Origin: CAKSQF01 sp963628435
GTDB taxonomy: Bacteria > Bacillota > Clostridia > Oscillospirales > CAG-272
Assembly (NCBI GenBank): GCA_963628435.1
Contig: CAVGEY010000005.1
Span: forward strand, 41,397-105,396
DNA: 64,000 nt
Direction of reading: 5' to 3'
Shown here: positions 33,644-41,860 of the stretch, piece by piece
Layout of the letters: every line of letters begins with the position of its first letter
Position numbering within the stretch: position 1 is the stretch's first letter
Notes under the pieces: model-generated
What the model saw: the letters and a program-made list of their open reading frames with translations, nothing else
The model's database searches: none
Told to the model about the DNA's origin: nothing
Made by a program: the position numbers and the translations under genes

Positions 33644-34141
33644 TTACCGTGATATGCCGCTTTCTTCTTCGTTTTTACTTTCTTTTTTCTCTCGCATTTG
33701 CCTGAAAAAATTTGTAAGCATCGCCGCACATTCGTTGCGTAAAACATCGGATACTATCTCAAGGCGGCCGCTTTGCGGAAAATCGGTTATTTTCATGGCA
33801 GATTTGACAGCGCCCGAATTTGTGTCCGGCGCGCCGTAGACGACTCTTTTTATCCGCGAACTCACTATCGCACCCGTGCACATCGGACATGGTTCGAGCG
33901 TGACATATAAAGTCGCCCTGTGAAGCCGCCAACCGTGCATTTTTTCGCAGGCATTGCCTATGGCGACCAGCTCGGCGTGCATCAGGGCATTTTTGCCGCT
34001 CTCGCGGCAGTTGTAGCCCGCACCGATTATCCTGCCGTCATCCCACACAATAACCGCGCCGACAGGCACCTCACCGAGGCCCGATGCGATTTTCGCTTGC
34101 TCAATCGCAAGATACATGTAGTATTCGTCATTTTCCGTCAT
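33644..34141 (-). CDS. tadA: tRNA-specific adenosine deaminase
   Basis: 165 residues. Zn ligands and catalytic Glu in NALMHAELVAI (HAE) and LEPCPMCTGAIV (PCxxC), and the family motif RIKRVVYGAPD. It deaminates A34 of tRNA-Arg(ACG) to inosine. The ATG at 34141 has CGGAG nine bases before it; ATGs at 34165 and 34192 are alternatives. The C-terminal tail is rich in Lys/Glu. Transcribed alone. Confidence 0.94.
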   Translation of the reverse strand: MTENDEYYMYLAIEQAKIASGLGEVPVGAVIVWDDGRIIGAGYNCRESGKNALMHAELVAIGNACEKMHGWRLHRATLYVTLEPCPMCTGAIVSSRIKRVVYGAPDTNSGAVKSAMKITDFPQSGRLEIVSDVLRNECAAMLTNFFRQMREKKESKNEEESGISR

Positions 34142-34182
34142 ATTCCGAACTCCGCAGCTTGTCATTTCCGATTCCGATTTAC

Positions 34183-34211
34183 AGTATATCATATTTCGGA
34201 ACTTATGTCAA
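34183..34211 (-). promoter_or_regulatory. promoter of tadA
   Basis: Minus strand TTGACA (34211-34206) and TATACT (34188-34183), spacer 17. Confidence 0.85.
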
Positions 34212-34243
34212 TAAACCCGATTGAACGGATGCATAAATCTCTG

Positions 34244-34272
34244 TTGATTTTATCCGAATATTGTTATATAAT
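34244..34272 (+). promoter_or_regulatory. promoter of the MBL-fold lipoprotein gene
   Basis: TTGATT (34244-34249) and TATAAT (34267-34272), spacer 17, divergent from tadA. Confidence 0.83.
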
Positions 34273-34295
34273 ATCTGCGGATAAGGGGGGATGTT

Positions 34296-35189
34296 ATGAC
34301 TTTCGGCAAAACCGCATCTGTAAAAAATACGGCAAAAAGAACATCGGCTCTTATTTTGATGCTCGTGTCATTGCTTTTTCCGCTTGTCTCGTGTAATAGT
34401 GATTCAAATTACAGAAATCGATTTGAAAACAACAATAAATTCAAAATCGTGTTTTCGGATGTCGGACAGGCTGACGGAGCCTTCGTTGTCGCACCGAACG
34501 GGAATGCCGTGGTAATAGACTGCGGCGATTTCACGTCATCCGAGAAATTTCTCTCCGACCTTTACGGTTACGGCGTAAAGAAAATAGAAAAGCTGATTAT
34601 TACTCATCCGCACGATGATCATTTCGGAGGCGTGTTCGGACTTTTGTCGGCATTTGAACCGGAGAAAATCATTATGCCCGAATGTGATATCGAGGGATTG
34701 GCGGGCGAAAAATTCGTTAATCTGACCGAAAATATCGATATTGAATATGCATCCTGCGGAAAAAGCTACTTTTTCGAGGAGTGTCGACTTTCGGTGCTCT
34801 CGCCCGAAAATGCGGAAAACGGCGGCGATAATAACGACAGTATCGTGATACTTTTTGAAATAGGAGGCGTTCGCATTCTCTTTACGGGAGATGCCGAAGC
34901 CGAAACCGAAGAAAAACTTGTTCGGATTTTCGGCACAAAGCTGAAAGCCGATATACTGAAAGTCGGCCATCACGGCTCAAAAACATCCTCAACCGAAGAT
35001 TTTATCACGGCCGTTTCTCCCGATTATGCGGTTATTTCGGTCGGAGAGGGAAACAGTTTCGGACTTCCGTCATCCGATGTGACAGCCCGACTTGAAGAGA
35101 AAAACATAAAAATATACCGAACCGATTACAACGGAAGCATTACGGTTGTAACCGACGGAAAAGATTTTGAGCTCGGCTCGGAAAAATAA
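34296..35189 (+). CDS. MBL-fold metallohydrolase lipoprotein, ComEC/Rec2 C-terminal-domain-like
   Basis: 297 residues. Signal peptide with lipobox PLVSC (Cys about 33), then a metallo-beta-lactamase fold: FSDVGQADGAFV, VIDCGD, metal site ITHPHDDHFGG, Asp in LFTGDAEAE, HHGS. This is the ComEC-type hydrolase domain released as a separate lipoprotein, seen in many Clostridia. It may hydrolyse DNA or nucleotides outside the cell; that is inferred from the ComEC homology. AAGGGGGGA precedes the ATG closely. Confidence 0.9.
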   Translation: MTFGKTASVKNTAKRTSALILMLVSLLFPLVSCNSDSNYRNRFENNNKFKIVFSDVGQADGAFVVAPNGNAVVIDCGDFTSSEKFLSDLYGYGVKKIEKLIITHPHDDHFGGVFGLLSAFEPEKIIMPECDIEGLAGEKFVNLTENIDIEYASCGKSYFFEECRLSVLSPENAENGGDNNDSIVILFEIGGVRILFTGDAEAETEEKLVRIFGTKLKADILKVGHHGSKTSSTEDFITAVSPDYAVISVGEGNSFGLPSSDVTARLEEKNIKIYRTDYNGSITVVTDGKDFELGSEK

Positions 35190-35200
35190 AAAATTCAAAG

Positions 35201-35232
35201 AAAAATGCAGGGTAACACTTGCATTTTTTTTT
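35201..35232 (+). terminator. terminator after the MBL-fold gene
   Basis: AAAAATGCA pairs with TGCATTTTT around GGGTAACACT, with further T. It overlaps the -35 of the next promoter. Confidence 0.8.
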
Positions 35233-35247
35233 GGTTTATTATATAAT
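35219..35247 (+). promoter_or_regulatory. promoter of the decarboxylase operon
   Basis: TTGCAT (35219-35224) and TATAAT (35242-35247), spacer 17. The -35 is weak. Confidence 0.65.
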
Positions 35248-35283
35248 AGCAATAAAATGGGGTAAGATGGTAATTAAGTAATA

Positions 35284-35346
35284 ATACCTCGGCGACAGCC
35301 GCGGGAACGGCAGTTCCGCGACGGGTATAATGTCGTTTCTGCCGAG
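35284..35346 (+). other. structured leader with possible pseudoknot before the decarboxylase operon
   Basis: CTCGGC (35288-35293) pairs with GCCGAG (35341-35346) directly before the ribosome site AAGGAG; GAC (35294-35296) pairs with GTC (35332-35334); an inner hairpin CGCGG-GAAC/GTTCCGCG has loop GGCA. ATACC (35284-35288) can pair with GGTAT (35324-35328) inside the outer helix, giving a pseudoknot. It is riboswitch-like; class unknown to me. Confidence 0.55.
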
Positions 35347-35358
35347 AAGGAGTAACTT

Positions 35359-36744
35359 ATGGAGTTGAAAAAAAAGAATCCGCCCGTTCGCAGCGGTGAA
35401 GCGTATGACGATATTTCGGCTTTGTTTGACGAGTCGACTTTTGTCGAACTCGGCGCTTATGCCGGAAGTGATTCTTATGCCGCGGTTGTCTGCGGATACG
35501 GCGCGATAAACGGAGCACTCACATTTGCATTTGTTCAGGACTATACACGCGATAAGGGTGCGCTCGGATGCATCGAAGCCGATAAAATCTGCTCGCTGTA
35601 TGATATGGCAAAGAAAAGCGGGGCACCTGTAATCGGTGTATGGAACAGTGCCGGCGCAAGAGTCGGCGAAGGCGAAAAAGTTCTTTCGTCATTCGGAAAA
35701 CTTCTTTCTAAAATCACCGAAATGTCGGGCGTAGTACCCCAGATTGCGGTTGTAAAGGGAATTTGCGGCGGCATGGCTGCAACAGCTGTTTCAATGTTTG
35801 ATATCGTTGTTGCATCCGAGGGCGCAAGTCTCTATGTTAACCCGCCTTTTGTTCTTAAAAATCTCGGTCTTAAAGATGCCGGAAGCATCAAATCCGCGGC
35901 AGAAAACGGCCTTGTCGATATAGTATGCCCCGACGGTACAGCCGCACTTCTGAAGGCAAGAGAGCTTTCCGCAATGCTTCCTCAGAATAACGCGCAGGGA
36001 CTTTCCTACTGCGATAACGGCGATGACGATAACCGCCTCACTCCCGAACTTGACGGCTGTGTTGATACACTGAAATTTGTCGAAACCGTAGTTGACGGAG
36101 GGCAGTATACCGAACTGAAGCACGACTGCGCTCCCGAGATAATAACGGCGCTTGCATCGGTAGGAAGCATGGTAACCGGCATTGTTGCGACCGTTCACGG
36201 TAAATCGCTGACGCCTAAGGCATCACGCAAGGCCGCCGGATTTATATCTTTCTGTGATAATTTCCAGATTCCCGTATTGACACTTGCAGACTGCGAAGGA
36301 ATCGATATTTCGGTTGATTCCGAAAACGCCGCTTATGCTCCCGAACTTTCGAGACTTGCGGCTGCTTATGCGGTTTCGACAAATACCAAGATTACGGCGA
36401 TTGTCGGAAACGCATTCGGCAGCGCATATACTCTTCTCGGATCAAAGGCAGTCGGCGCGGATGTCGTTCTCGCGACCGAAAATGCCGTTATTTCGGTTAT
36501 GAAACCGGAAGCGGCAGTTCAGTTTATTTATTCGGATGAAATAAAGACTCCGGCAGACCGTGAGGAAAAGACAAACGAATGGATGCTTGACCACGCTTCG
36601 GCAGCCGCTGCCGCATCAACAGGCGATATAGATGACGTAGTTCCCGCAGAGGAACTTCGTGCAAGAATAATATCCGCACTCGGAATGCTTTGGTCGAAAG
36701 CATCTGGCAATGTTTCGGGCAAACATTCGAAGCTTCCTTTCTGA
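35359..36744 (+). CDS. carboxyltransferase subunit, MmdA/acyl-CoA carboxylase beta type
   Basis: 461 residues of two crotonase-like halves. The oxyanion and CoA-site glycines appear in SAGARVGEGE and KGICGGMAATAVSMFD, and in the second half NAFGSAYTLLGSKAVGAD. Compared with MmdA (about 510 residues) it is somewhat short. It would take CO2 from an acyl-CoA such as methylmalonyl-CoA and pass it to biotin. First gene of an operon with OadG, biotin carrier, OadB and OadA homologues. AAGGAG lies seven bases upstream, at the foot of the leader helix. Confidence 0.85.
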   Translation: MELKKKNPPVRSGEAYDDISALFDESTFVELGAYAGSDSYAAVVCGYGAINGALTFAFVQDYTRDKGALGCIEADKICSLYDMAKKSGAPVIGVWNSAGARVGEGEKVLSSFGKLLSKITEMSGVVPQIAVVKGICGGMAATAVSMFDIVVASEGASLYVNPPFVLKNLGLKDAGSIKSAAENGLVDIVCPDGTAALLKARELSAMLPQNNAQGLSYCDNGDDDNRLTPELDGCVDTLKFVETVVDGGQYTELKHDCAPEIITALASVGSMVTGIVATVHGKSLTPKASRKAAGFISFCDNFQIPVLTLADCEGIDISVDSENAAYAPELSRLAAAYAVSTNTKITAIVGNAFGSAYTLLGSKAVGADVVLATENAVISVMKPEAAVQFIYSDEIKTPADREEKTNEWMLDHASAAAAASTGDIDDVVPAEELRARIISALGMLWSKASGNVSGKHSKLPF

Positions 36745-36759
36745 TAAAAGGAGGAAAAA

Positions 36760-37146
36760 ATGAAAACTGCTATGTTTTTTAATTTGACCGAAACAGTCAG
36801 CGAGGCCGCGCTCGGCGAACGGACACTTGAAGCTCTAAAAGATACATTTATCGGAATGTTGGTTGTTTTTGCCGCGCTCAGCATTCTTTGGCTCGTTATC
36901 GAAATATTCCACAGATGCGTTGTCGGATTCTCTAAAAAAGAGGACAGCACGGAAAATAAATCCGATAAACCTGCGGAAGAGATTATTAAGCCCGCCGAAA
37001 TCACCGAAACCTCGTCGGATGATGACGGTGCGATAATCGCGGCGATTACCGCGGCAATATCGGCATATACCGATGCTCCCGCCGGATCGTTCAGAGTCGT
37101 TTCGTTCAGGAAAACACAAAATAACGCTCACTGGAATAAGAGATAA
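36760..37146 (+). CDS. Na+-pumping decarboxylase gamma subunit (OadG family)
   Basis: 128 residues: one membrane helix (about 31-52, FIGMLVVFAALSILWLVIEI), then an acidic, flexible segment and a short conserved tail with IIAAITAAISAYTD and FRVVSFRKT. OadG/MmdD subunits hold the complex together at the membrane. It starts 15 bp after the carboxyltransferase gene with AAAGGAGG before the ATG. Confidence 0.88.
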   Translation: MKTAMFFNLTETVSEAALGERTLEALKDTFIGMLVVFAALSILWLVIEIFHRCVVGFSKKEDSTENKSDKPAEEIIKPAEITETSSDDDGAIIAAITAAISAYTDAPAGSFRVVSFRKTQNNAHWNKR

Positions 37147-37182
37147 ATAACATAAATTACGGGAAAGGATAAGATAAAGATT

Positions 37183-37575
37183 ATGAAAAGATTTAATGTT
37201 ACAGTAAACGGCGTCGCATACGATGTCGAAATCGAGGAAGTGACCGATAATTCCGCTCCTGCTGCTGCTCCCGCAGCCGCAGCCGTAGCCGCACCCGCTC
37301 CCAAAGCCGCACCCGCCGCTCCCAAGGCAGCTCCGGCCGCAGCGAAAACCGCTCCCGCAGGTGCAACCGAAGTAAAGGCGCCGATGCCCGGAACAATTCT
37401 TAAAGTAAATGTTGCCGTAGGTCAGGCAGTAAAGAAGGGCGATGTTGTCGCAATTCTCGAGGCACTGAAGATGGAAAACGAAATCTTCGCCCCGATAGAC
37501 GGCACAGTCGCAACCGTCAACGTAAACAAGGGCAGCTCGGTTAAAACCGACGACCTTATTATCTCGGTTAAATAA
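37183..37575 (+). CDS. biotin carboxyl carrier subunit
   Basis: 130 residues. N-terminal beta segment (1-22), an Ala/Pro-rich hinge (about 26-64), then a biotinyl domain with the biotin-attachment motif EALKMENEI (Lys about 97). The hinge lets biotin travel between carboxyltransferase and the membrane beta subunit. It is the only biotin carrier in the operon, so it must serve both carboxyltransferase genes that flank it. Confidence 0.94.
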   Translation: MKRFNVTVNGVAYDVEIEEVTDNSAPAAAPAAAAVAAPAPKAAPAAPKAAPAAAKTAPAGATEVKAPMPGTILKVNVAVGQAVKKGDVVAILEALKMENEIFAPIDGTVATVNVNKGSSVKTDDLIISVK

Positions 37576-37616
37576 GTCAAATGATTTCAATGTAACTGAA
37601 AGGATGGCATAAACCA

Positions 37617-38831
37617 ATGCTTGATACCCTGAATACCTTCCTTCGGTCAACCGGAATTTATGAGCTTCTGTTCGGCGGAGATGTGGCTGTATGGAAATAT
37701 CTGATTATGTATGCGATAGTGGGCGTGCTTGTTTATCTCGCTATCGTAAAACAGTTTGAACCGCTGCTGCTTCTTCCGATTGCCGTCGGAATGCTGCTGA
37801 CCAACTTACCGGGAACCGAAATGTTCCACATGGAATATTTTATCAGTAATGATGCCGATTTTGAGTTCAATGTTCTTAAAGTGCTGAATCCGACAGGCGG
37901 ATCGGAGGCGGGTCTGCTTGATCTTCTTTACCTCGGAGTCAAACTCGGTATATATCCTTCGCTGATATTTATCGGAATCGGAGCAATGACCGATTTTACC
38001 CCTCTTATTTCCAATCCTAAATCGCTGCTTATGGGTGCGGGCGCGCAGCTCGGAGTTTTCGTCGCATTTGCGGGCGCATACATCTCCGGTGTGTTCACAC
38101 TTGCCGAAGCAGGCGCAATCGGTATTATCGGAGGAGCCGACGGCCCTACCGCAATACTTGTAACCAAAACACTTGCTCCTCATCTGCTCGGAGCTATTGC
38201 GATTGCCGCATATTCGTATATGGCCCTTATCCCTATGATACAGCCTCCGATTATGAAGCTGCTCACCACAGATAAGGAAAGACGCATAAAGATGACGTCG
38301 CTTCGCCCTGTCTCACAGCTTGAAAAGGTTATTTTCCCGATACTCGTTACCGCAGTTGTCTGCCTGATAGTTCCTACCGCAGGTCCGCTGATCGGTGCGC
38401 TTATGTTCGGTAACCTGCTTAATGTCTGCGGATGCACACAGCGTCTGTCGAATGTCGTTCAGAACGGACTCATGAACGCCGTAACCGTATTTCTCGGAAT
38501 ATCTGTCGGCGCTACGGCTACAGCCGAAAATTTCCTGTCGTTCCAGACACTTCTTATTATCGTACTCGGACTTCTTGCATTCTGCATTTCAACAGTCGGC
38601 GGACTGCTTACCGCAAAGATTATGAATGTAATTTCAGGCGGTAAGATTAACCCGCTTATCGGCTCCGCAGGCGTTTCCGCCGTTCCTATGGCGGCTCGTG
38701 TTTCTCAGAAAGAGGGACAGAAGGTAGATCCTACAAACTTCCTGCTCATGCACGCGATGGGCCCGAATGTCGCCGGTGTTATCGGATCCGCAGTCGCCGC
38801 GGGATTTCTGCTCGCGCTGATTCCCCATTGA
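37617..38831 (+). CDS. Na+-translocating decarboxylase beta subunit (OadB/MmdB/GcdB)
   Basis: 404 residues, about eleven membrane helices. The motif GGADGPTAI (re-entrant loop with the key Asp) near 180, and NPLIGSAGVSAVPMAARVSQ near the end carry the Na+ site residues of this family. It decarboxylates carboxybiotin and pumps Na+ outward. Normal length (about 375-430). AAAGGATGG stands before the ATG. Confidence 0.95.
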   Translation: MLDTLNTFLRSTGIYELLFGGDVAVWKYLIMYAIVGVLVYLAIVKQFEPLLLLPIAVGMLLTNLPGTEMFHMEYFISNDADFEFNVLKVLNPTGGSEAGLLDLLYLGVKLGIYPSLIFIGIGAMTDFTPLISNPKSLLMGAGAQLGVFVAFAGAYISGVFTLAEAGAIGIIGGADGPTAILVTKTLAPHLLGAIAIAAYSYMALIPMIQPPIMKLLTTDKERRIKMTSLRPVSQLEKVIFPILVTAVVCLIVPTAGPLIGALMFGNLLNVCGCTQRLSNVVQNGLMNAVTVFLGISVGATATAENFLSFQTLLIIVLGLLAFCISTVGGLLTAKIMNVISGGKINPLIGSAGVSAVPMAARVSQKEGQKVDPTNFLLMHAMGPNVAGVIGSAVAAGFLLALIPH

Positions 38832-38880
38832 CCGATTTCATACCGTCAATAAATTTAATGAAAGTGAGATCATGATATAA

Positions 38881-40281
38881 ATGGCAAAGGTAAAAATCTG
38901 TGAGACAGTCCTTCGTGACGCTCACCAATCGCTTATAGCAACGCGTATGACCACAGATGAAATGCTTCCGATTCTCGATGAAATGGATAAAATCGGCTAC
39001 TATTCGCTTGAGGCATGGGGCGGTGCGACATTTGATTCCTGTATGCGTTTTCTTAATGAGGATCCGTGGGACAGACTTCGTAAAATCCGCGATCATGTAA
39101 AAAATACCAAGCTTCAGATGCTTTTCAGAGGTCAGAATATTCTCGGCTACCGTCATTATGCCGACGATGTAGTTGAATATTTCGTTCAGAAGTCGATTGC
39201 TAACGGAATCGATATAATCCGCATATTCGACGCACTTAACGACCCGCGCAATCTTAAAACGGCAATATCCGCGACAAATAAAGAGGGCGGTCATGTTCAG
39301 GCGGCAATATCTTATACGACAGGCCCCTGCTATGATACCGAGTATTTCGTAAATTATACGAAACAGCTTGTCGAGATGGGCGTCGGATCTATCTGCATAA
39401 AAGATATGGCGGGACTGCTTAAGCCGTATGACGCCGAAGTTCTTGTCAAAGCACTCAAATCCGAATTTCCCGATCTTCCGGTTGAGCTTCATACACATTA
39501 TACCGCAGGCCTTGCCTCGATGACACTTCTTAAGGCAATCGAAGCCGGATGTGATATAGTAGATACGGCAATGTCTCCGCTCGCACTCGGAACATCCCAG
39601 CCCGCGACCGAGCCTATGGTTGCCGCACTTCAGGGAACGCCGTACGATACCGGACTCGATCTTCAGCAGCTCAAGAAAATCAGCGATTATTTTATGCCGC
39701 TGCGTGAGAAATATATCGCAAGCGGTCTGCTCGATCCCAAGGTACTTAAAGTCGATGCATCCACACTGCTTTATCAGGTACCGGGTGGAATGCTCTCAAA
39801 CCTTATTTCACAGCTTAAACAGGCCGGAAAATCGGATAAACTGTCTGAAGTGCTTGAAGAAGTACCGCGTGTACGTGCCGATGCAGGCTATCCTCCGCTC
39901 GTAACTCCGTCTTCACAGATTGTCGGAACACAGGCTGTTTTCAATGTGCTCAACGGAGAACGCTATAAAACGACAACCAAGGAATTTCGCGGTCTTGTAC
40001 GCGGCGAATACGGCAAAACCCCGATGCCGATAGATCCGGAATTCAAGAAGAAGATCATAGGCAACGCGGAAGAAATCACCTGCCGTCCCGCCGATCTCAT
40101 TGCACCCGAACTCGACTCAATCCGCGCAAAAGCGGCAGATTATATCGAGCAGGATGAGGATGTTCTTTCCTATGCGCTTTTCGAACAGGTTGCCACTAAG
40201 TTTTTCGAGAATCGCCGCGCAACAAAGCTCGGAATCGATCTTGAAAACAGCGACAGCGAAAAAAAGATTCATACGGTTTAA
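38881..40281 (+). CDS. oadA: oxaloacetate decarboxylase alpha / pyruvate carboxyltransferase subunit
   Basis: 466 residues of the carboxyltransferase TIM barrel and PYC_OADA domain, without the biotinyl domain of longer OadA. ETVLRDAHQSLIATRM (substrate Asp/Gln), the metal-binding Lys/His pair in CIKDMAGLL and ELHTHYTAG are in place. It handles oxaloacetate/pyruvate. With the MmdA-type subunit and one carrier this equals the set of a Propionibacterium-style transcarboxylase. The ribosome site is weak (GAAAGTGAG, about 12 bases upstream). Confidence 0.93.
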   Translation: MAKVKICETVLRDAHQSLIATRMTTDEMLPILDEMDKIGYYSLEAWGGATFDSCMRFLNEDPWDRLRKIRDHVKNTKLQMLFRGQNILGYRHYADDVVEYFVQKSIANGIDIIRIFDALNDPRNLKTAISATNKEGGHVQAAISYTTGPCYDTEYFVNYTKQLVEMGVGSICIKDMAGLLKPYDAEVLVKALKSEFPDLPVELHTHYTAGLASMTLLKAIEAGCDIVDTAMSPLALGTSQPATEPMVAALQGTPYDTGLDLQQLKKISDYFMPLREKYIASGLLDPKVLKVDASTLLYQVPGGMLSNLISQLKQAGKSDKLSEVLEEVPRVRADAGYPPLVTPSSQIVGTQAVFNVLNGERYKTTTKEFRGLVRGEYGKTPMPIDPEFKKKIIGNAEEITCRPADLIAPELDSIRAKAADYIEQDEDVLSYALFEQVATKFFENRRATKLGIDLENSDSEKKIHTV

Positions 40282-40290
40282 TTTGTAAAA

Positions 40291-40345
40291 AACAAGCGAA
40301 AAGACAATTATTTGTGTCTTTTCGCTTGTTTTCTTGTTTTTTTGA
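40291..40345 (+). terminator. terminator of the decarboxylase operon
   Basis: A 16 bp stem (40291-40306 with 40315-40330) followed by T-rich sequence. Confidence 0.93.
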
Positions 40346-40355
40346 TATTTTATGC

Positions 40356-40384
40356 TTGAAATTGTATCTCTGTTATGTTAGAAT
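40356..40384 (+). promoter_or_regulatory. promoter of the PfkB-like/ruvX unit
   Basis: TTGAAA (40356-40361) and TAGAAT (40379-40384), spacer 17. Confidence 0.75.
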
Positions 40385-40420
40385 AATAAAAAGAAGTATA
40401 TCGGAAGGGATAGAACTGAT

Positions 40421-41359
40421 ATGAAGTCGAAACTGCTGGTTATAGGTGCGTGTTATATGGAAACAGTGCTGTGGGTAGACGCAATACCTACCGCCGATGT
40501 TGTCGTATCCGAAAATAACAGTTTCACCAACCGCCCCGGAGGAAGGGGAGGATGCGCCGCCGTTGCCGCCGGACGTATGGGAATCGATGTCTCACTCTGC
40601 AGTGCGGTCGGTAAGGATGCCAACGGTTCGAAACTTATCGAATATTTCAACGAGAACGGAATAGATACTTCATATCTTTCCACCGACAGACGATCCACGG
40701 GAATATCGGTTCATATACATGAAAATTCATTTGAAACCGACAGAAAGATTCTCTGCCAGGGTGCAAACAGTTCGCTGAATGCCGATCAGATTTCAAGAGC
40801 GATGGAAGGAACTTTCGATGCTGTTTTTATGCCGACCGATCTGCCGTTTGAACTTCTTGCCGATGCCGCACATAACGCGCGTATAAACGGACTTCCGGTC
40901 TATCTTGATGCCGGCGGAGTAAAATCGTCATCCTCTCTCGGAAAACTTGAAAACATAGAATTGTTTATCACCGACATTCAGGGAGTGCGCTCGCTCACCG
41001 GAATAAATATAACAAACGCCGATAAATGTCTTACTGCGGCAATAGCACTTGCGGGCAGGGTTTTCTCAAAATATTATATAATACGACTCGGCAGCCTCGG
41101 AACGTTTATATATGACGGAAAATATCAATATCATGTAATTCCTTGTTCGCTTGACGGAAAGAATATCGGTGCTCCGATTGATACCGAGGCGGCCGTAATT
41201 TCAGCCTCGTATCTCTCAACCGGGGACATTAAAAATTCGTGCGCACTTGCGGCTGTTATGGCGAAAATGTCGCGCGAAGACGCAAAAGTCAAAATACCGA
41301 CACTCGCTCAGGCGGTTGACTATTGTAAATTCAATAATATCAGATTCGGCGGACGATAA
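40421..41359 (+). CDS. PfkB-fold protein lacking the catalytic GAGD motif
   Basis: 312 residues with a good ribokinase-type N-terminus (NRPGGRGGCAAVAAGRMG, 37-53) and RLGSLGTFIYDG before the ATP site. Where the family has D-T-x-G-A-G-D the sequence reads GAPIDTEAAVISASY (250-264), so the catalytic Asp and the anion-hole glycines are lost. It may be a pseudokinase that binds a sugar or nucleoside without phosphorylating it. It is full length and followed 19 bp later by ruvX, so it is not obviously decaying. Confidence 0.78.
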   Translation: MKSKLLVIGACYMETVLWVDAIPTADVVVSENNSFTNRPGGRGGCAAVAAGRMGIDVSLCSAVGKDANGSKLIEYFNENGIDTSYLSTDRRSTGISVHIHENSFETDRKILCQGANSSLNADQISRAMEGTFDAVFMPTDLPFELLADAAHNARINGLPVYLDAGGVKSSSSLGKLENIELFITDIQGVRSLTGINITNADKCLTAAIALAGRVFSKYYIIRLGSLGTFIYDGKYQYHVIPCSLDGKNIGAPIDTEAAVISASYLSTGDIKNSCALAAVMAKMSREDAKVKIPTLAQAVDYCKFNNIRFGGR

Positions 41360-41378
41360 ACAGGAGAATAAAAGCAGA

Positions 41379-41801
41379 ATGAAGAGAATACTCGGAGTAG
41401 ACACAGGCGATGTCCGTACCGGTCTTGCGGTAAGCGACAGTATGGGATTTTTGGCAAGCGGAATTGCCACATTTACGGTTCCCGATGAAAATGAGCTGAT
41501 TGCACTTGTCGCAAAATATGCTGCCGAATATGATGTCGGAAGCATAGTAATAGGAAATCCCGTTAATATGGACGGATCACACGGGCCGAGAAGCCAAAAG
41601 GTTTCGGAACTTGCCGATAAAATACGGGAACATGTGACAGTACCCGTTGTTTTGTATGATGAGCGCTGCACGACAATGGAAGCGCATCGGATAATGAATA
41701 TCACAAATACACGCGGAAAAAAAAGGAAGGCCGCCGTCGATACTCTTTCGGCTCAGATTATCCTTCAGGATTATCTCGATTATATCAAAAACAAAAAATA
41801 A
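41379..41801 (+). CDS. ruvX: YqgF/RuvX family pre-16S rRNA nuclease or Holliday junction resolvase
   Basis: 140 residues, RNase H-like fold. GVDTGDVRTGLAVSD at 6-20 carries the first Asp, IVIGNPVNMDGSHGPRS the central motif, and DERCTTMEAH the later acidic residue; the final Asp is in AAVDTLSAQIIL. The frame is open upstream through the end of the PfkB-like gene, but CAGGAG before the ATG at 41379 and the family length fix the start. Ends in a hairpin terminator. Confidence 0.93.
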   Translation: MKRILGVDTGDVRTGLAVSDSMGFLASGIATFTVPDENELIALVAKYAAEYDVGSIVIGNPVNMDGSHGPRSQKVSELADKIREHVTVPVVLYDERCTTMEAHRIMNITNTRGKKRKAAVDTLSAQIILQDYLDYIKNKK

Positions 41802-41805
41802 AAAG

Positions 41806-41838
41806 CAAAAACCGCGTACCTCGGTACGCAGTTTTTTT
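41806..41838 (+). terminator. terminator after ruvX
   Basis: Stem GCGTACC/GGTACGC extended by AAAAC/GTTTT with one mismatch, then seven T. A-rich on the left, so it may also serve the convergent SDR gene. Confidence 0.88.
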
Positions 41839-41860
41839 ATGCAGAAAATTATATCGGTTT

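Noticed and set aside
37261..37370. GCCGCA/GCTCCC-type repeats in the biotin carrier gene as a DNA repeat element
   Set aside because: They simply encode the Ala/Pro hinge usual for biotin carrier proteins.
38779..39498. 239-codon minus-strand open frame opposite oadA
   Set aside because: Antisense of a conserved carboxyltransferase; no independent support.
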